Source of the DNA: a virus
DNA length: 20,012 bases
Direction: 5' to 3' (one strand)
Virus record (IMG/VR): IMGVR_UViG_3300030451_002769
Coordinates: 1 to 20,012 of that record
The notes under the pieces were generated by a model that saw nothing but the letters and a program-made list of their open reading frames with translations, made no database searches and was not told the origin of the DNA. A program made the position numbers and the translations under genes. Of the stretch, positions 19,871 through 20,012 are shown piece by piece. Positions within the stretch are counted from its first letter, which is position 1, and every line of letters starts with the position of its first letter.

Positions 19871-19898
19871 AAAAAAAGACCCCCCGAAGGAGGTCTTT
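19871..19898 (-). terminator. intrinsic terminator after gp23
   Basis: On the minus strand AAAGACCTCC pairs with GGGGGTCTTT around loop TTCG (10 bp, one G-U), followed by TTTT. A stable TTCG-type tetraloop and U-tract 20 nt after the stop of the capsid gene. Confidence 0.9.
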
Positions 19899-19920
19899 GA
19901 TCTTTGAATAACAACCTTGA

Positions 19921-20012
19921 TTAAGTAAGGTTTGCAACACGTACACGTCTGTAGTACTGGTTGATGTTATGAGTTAATCCCTCAGCATCAGGTGTACCAT
20001 TAGACTGAACAA
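19921..20012 (-). CDS. 23: probable major capsid protein gp23, C-terminal fragment (partial)
   Basis: The last 29 residues of a protein that runs off the right edge: VQSNGTPDAEGLTHNINQYY then RRVRVANLT and stop. The end pattern (tyrosine/phenylalanine, arginines, V-x-V-x-NL) is like that of T4-type major capsid proteins, and gp23 lies just upstream of gp3 in cyanophages. The fragment is too short to prove it; another virion protein is possible. Confidence 0.6.
   Translation of the reverse strand, partial: VQSNGTPDAEGLTHNINQYYRRVRVANLT

Noticed and set aside
19836-19946. Longer version of the 60-aa membrane protein reaching into the end of the capsid gene.
   Set aside because: It would be translated through the terminator hairpin and start before the late promoter.
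1-20012. CRISPR array, tRNA genes, insertion sequence or attachment site.
   Set aside because: No direct repeat series, cloverleaf, transposase or terminal repeats seen by eye on either strand.

Overview
The window looks like a piece of a T4-like (myovirus) cyanophage genome infecting marine Prochlorococcus or Synechococcus. The evidence is the AT-rich sequence, the T4 replication/recombination genes in cyanophage order and cyanophage-style lengths (gp43, Hsp20, RegA, gp62, gp44, gp45, CobS-like, CobT-like, gp46, gp47, gp55, UvsW, UvsY, gp3), and cyanobacterial/cyanophage-type accessory families (a DUF3110-like protein, PurN, Sm-like proteins, 2OG-Fe(II) oxygenases). All supported genes lie on the minus strand, so transcription runs from high to low coordinates. 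Gene packing is extreme: most neighbours overlap by ATGA, TAATG, GTGA or TTGA. I see no tRNA, CRISPR or insertion sequence, and no gene-free stretch over 300 bases.

Layout in transcription order. (1) 20012-19115: the 3' end of what is probably the major capsid gene (gp23), a strong intrinsic terminator, a T4-type late promoter (TATAAATA), a 60-aa membrane protein and a gp3-like tail completion protein. (2) 19118-15175: a beta-class DNA methyltransferase, UvsY, UvsW, an Sm-like protein and the late sigma factor gp55. (3) 15175-11858: two tiny genes, gp47, a DUF3110-like protein and gp46. (4) 11816-7960: a large metalloprotease/VWA protein (CobT-like), its AAA+ ATPase partner (CobS-like), a 61-aa protein and a DUF3310-like protein. 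(5) 7963-5761: sliding clamp gp45, a 2OG-Fe(II) oxygenase and clamp loader gp44. (6) 5764-2494: a cargo block with a Dam-type methyltransferase, several tiny genes, a second 2OG-Fe(II) oxygenase, PurN and small membrane proteins. (7) 2555-1: clamp loader gp62, repressor RegA, Hsp20, a terminator with an overlapping sigma70-type promoter, three tandem Sm-like proteins and the start of DNA polymerase gp43.

Together the genes supply the replisome (gp43, gp44/62, gp45), recombination-dependent replication (gp46/47, UvsW, UvsY), the switch to late transcription (gp55, with gp45 as its known coactivator in T4), translational control (RegA) and nucleotide/DNA modification (PurN, two methyltransferases). 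The more unusual material is a family of four divergent Sm-like proteins, a MoxR/CobS-type ATPase paired with a VWA protein carrying an HExxH site, a clamp-loader operon split by about 3.2 kb of cargo, about seven genes under 60 aa, and a terminator-like hairpin inside the first 40 codons of gp43.
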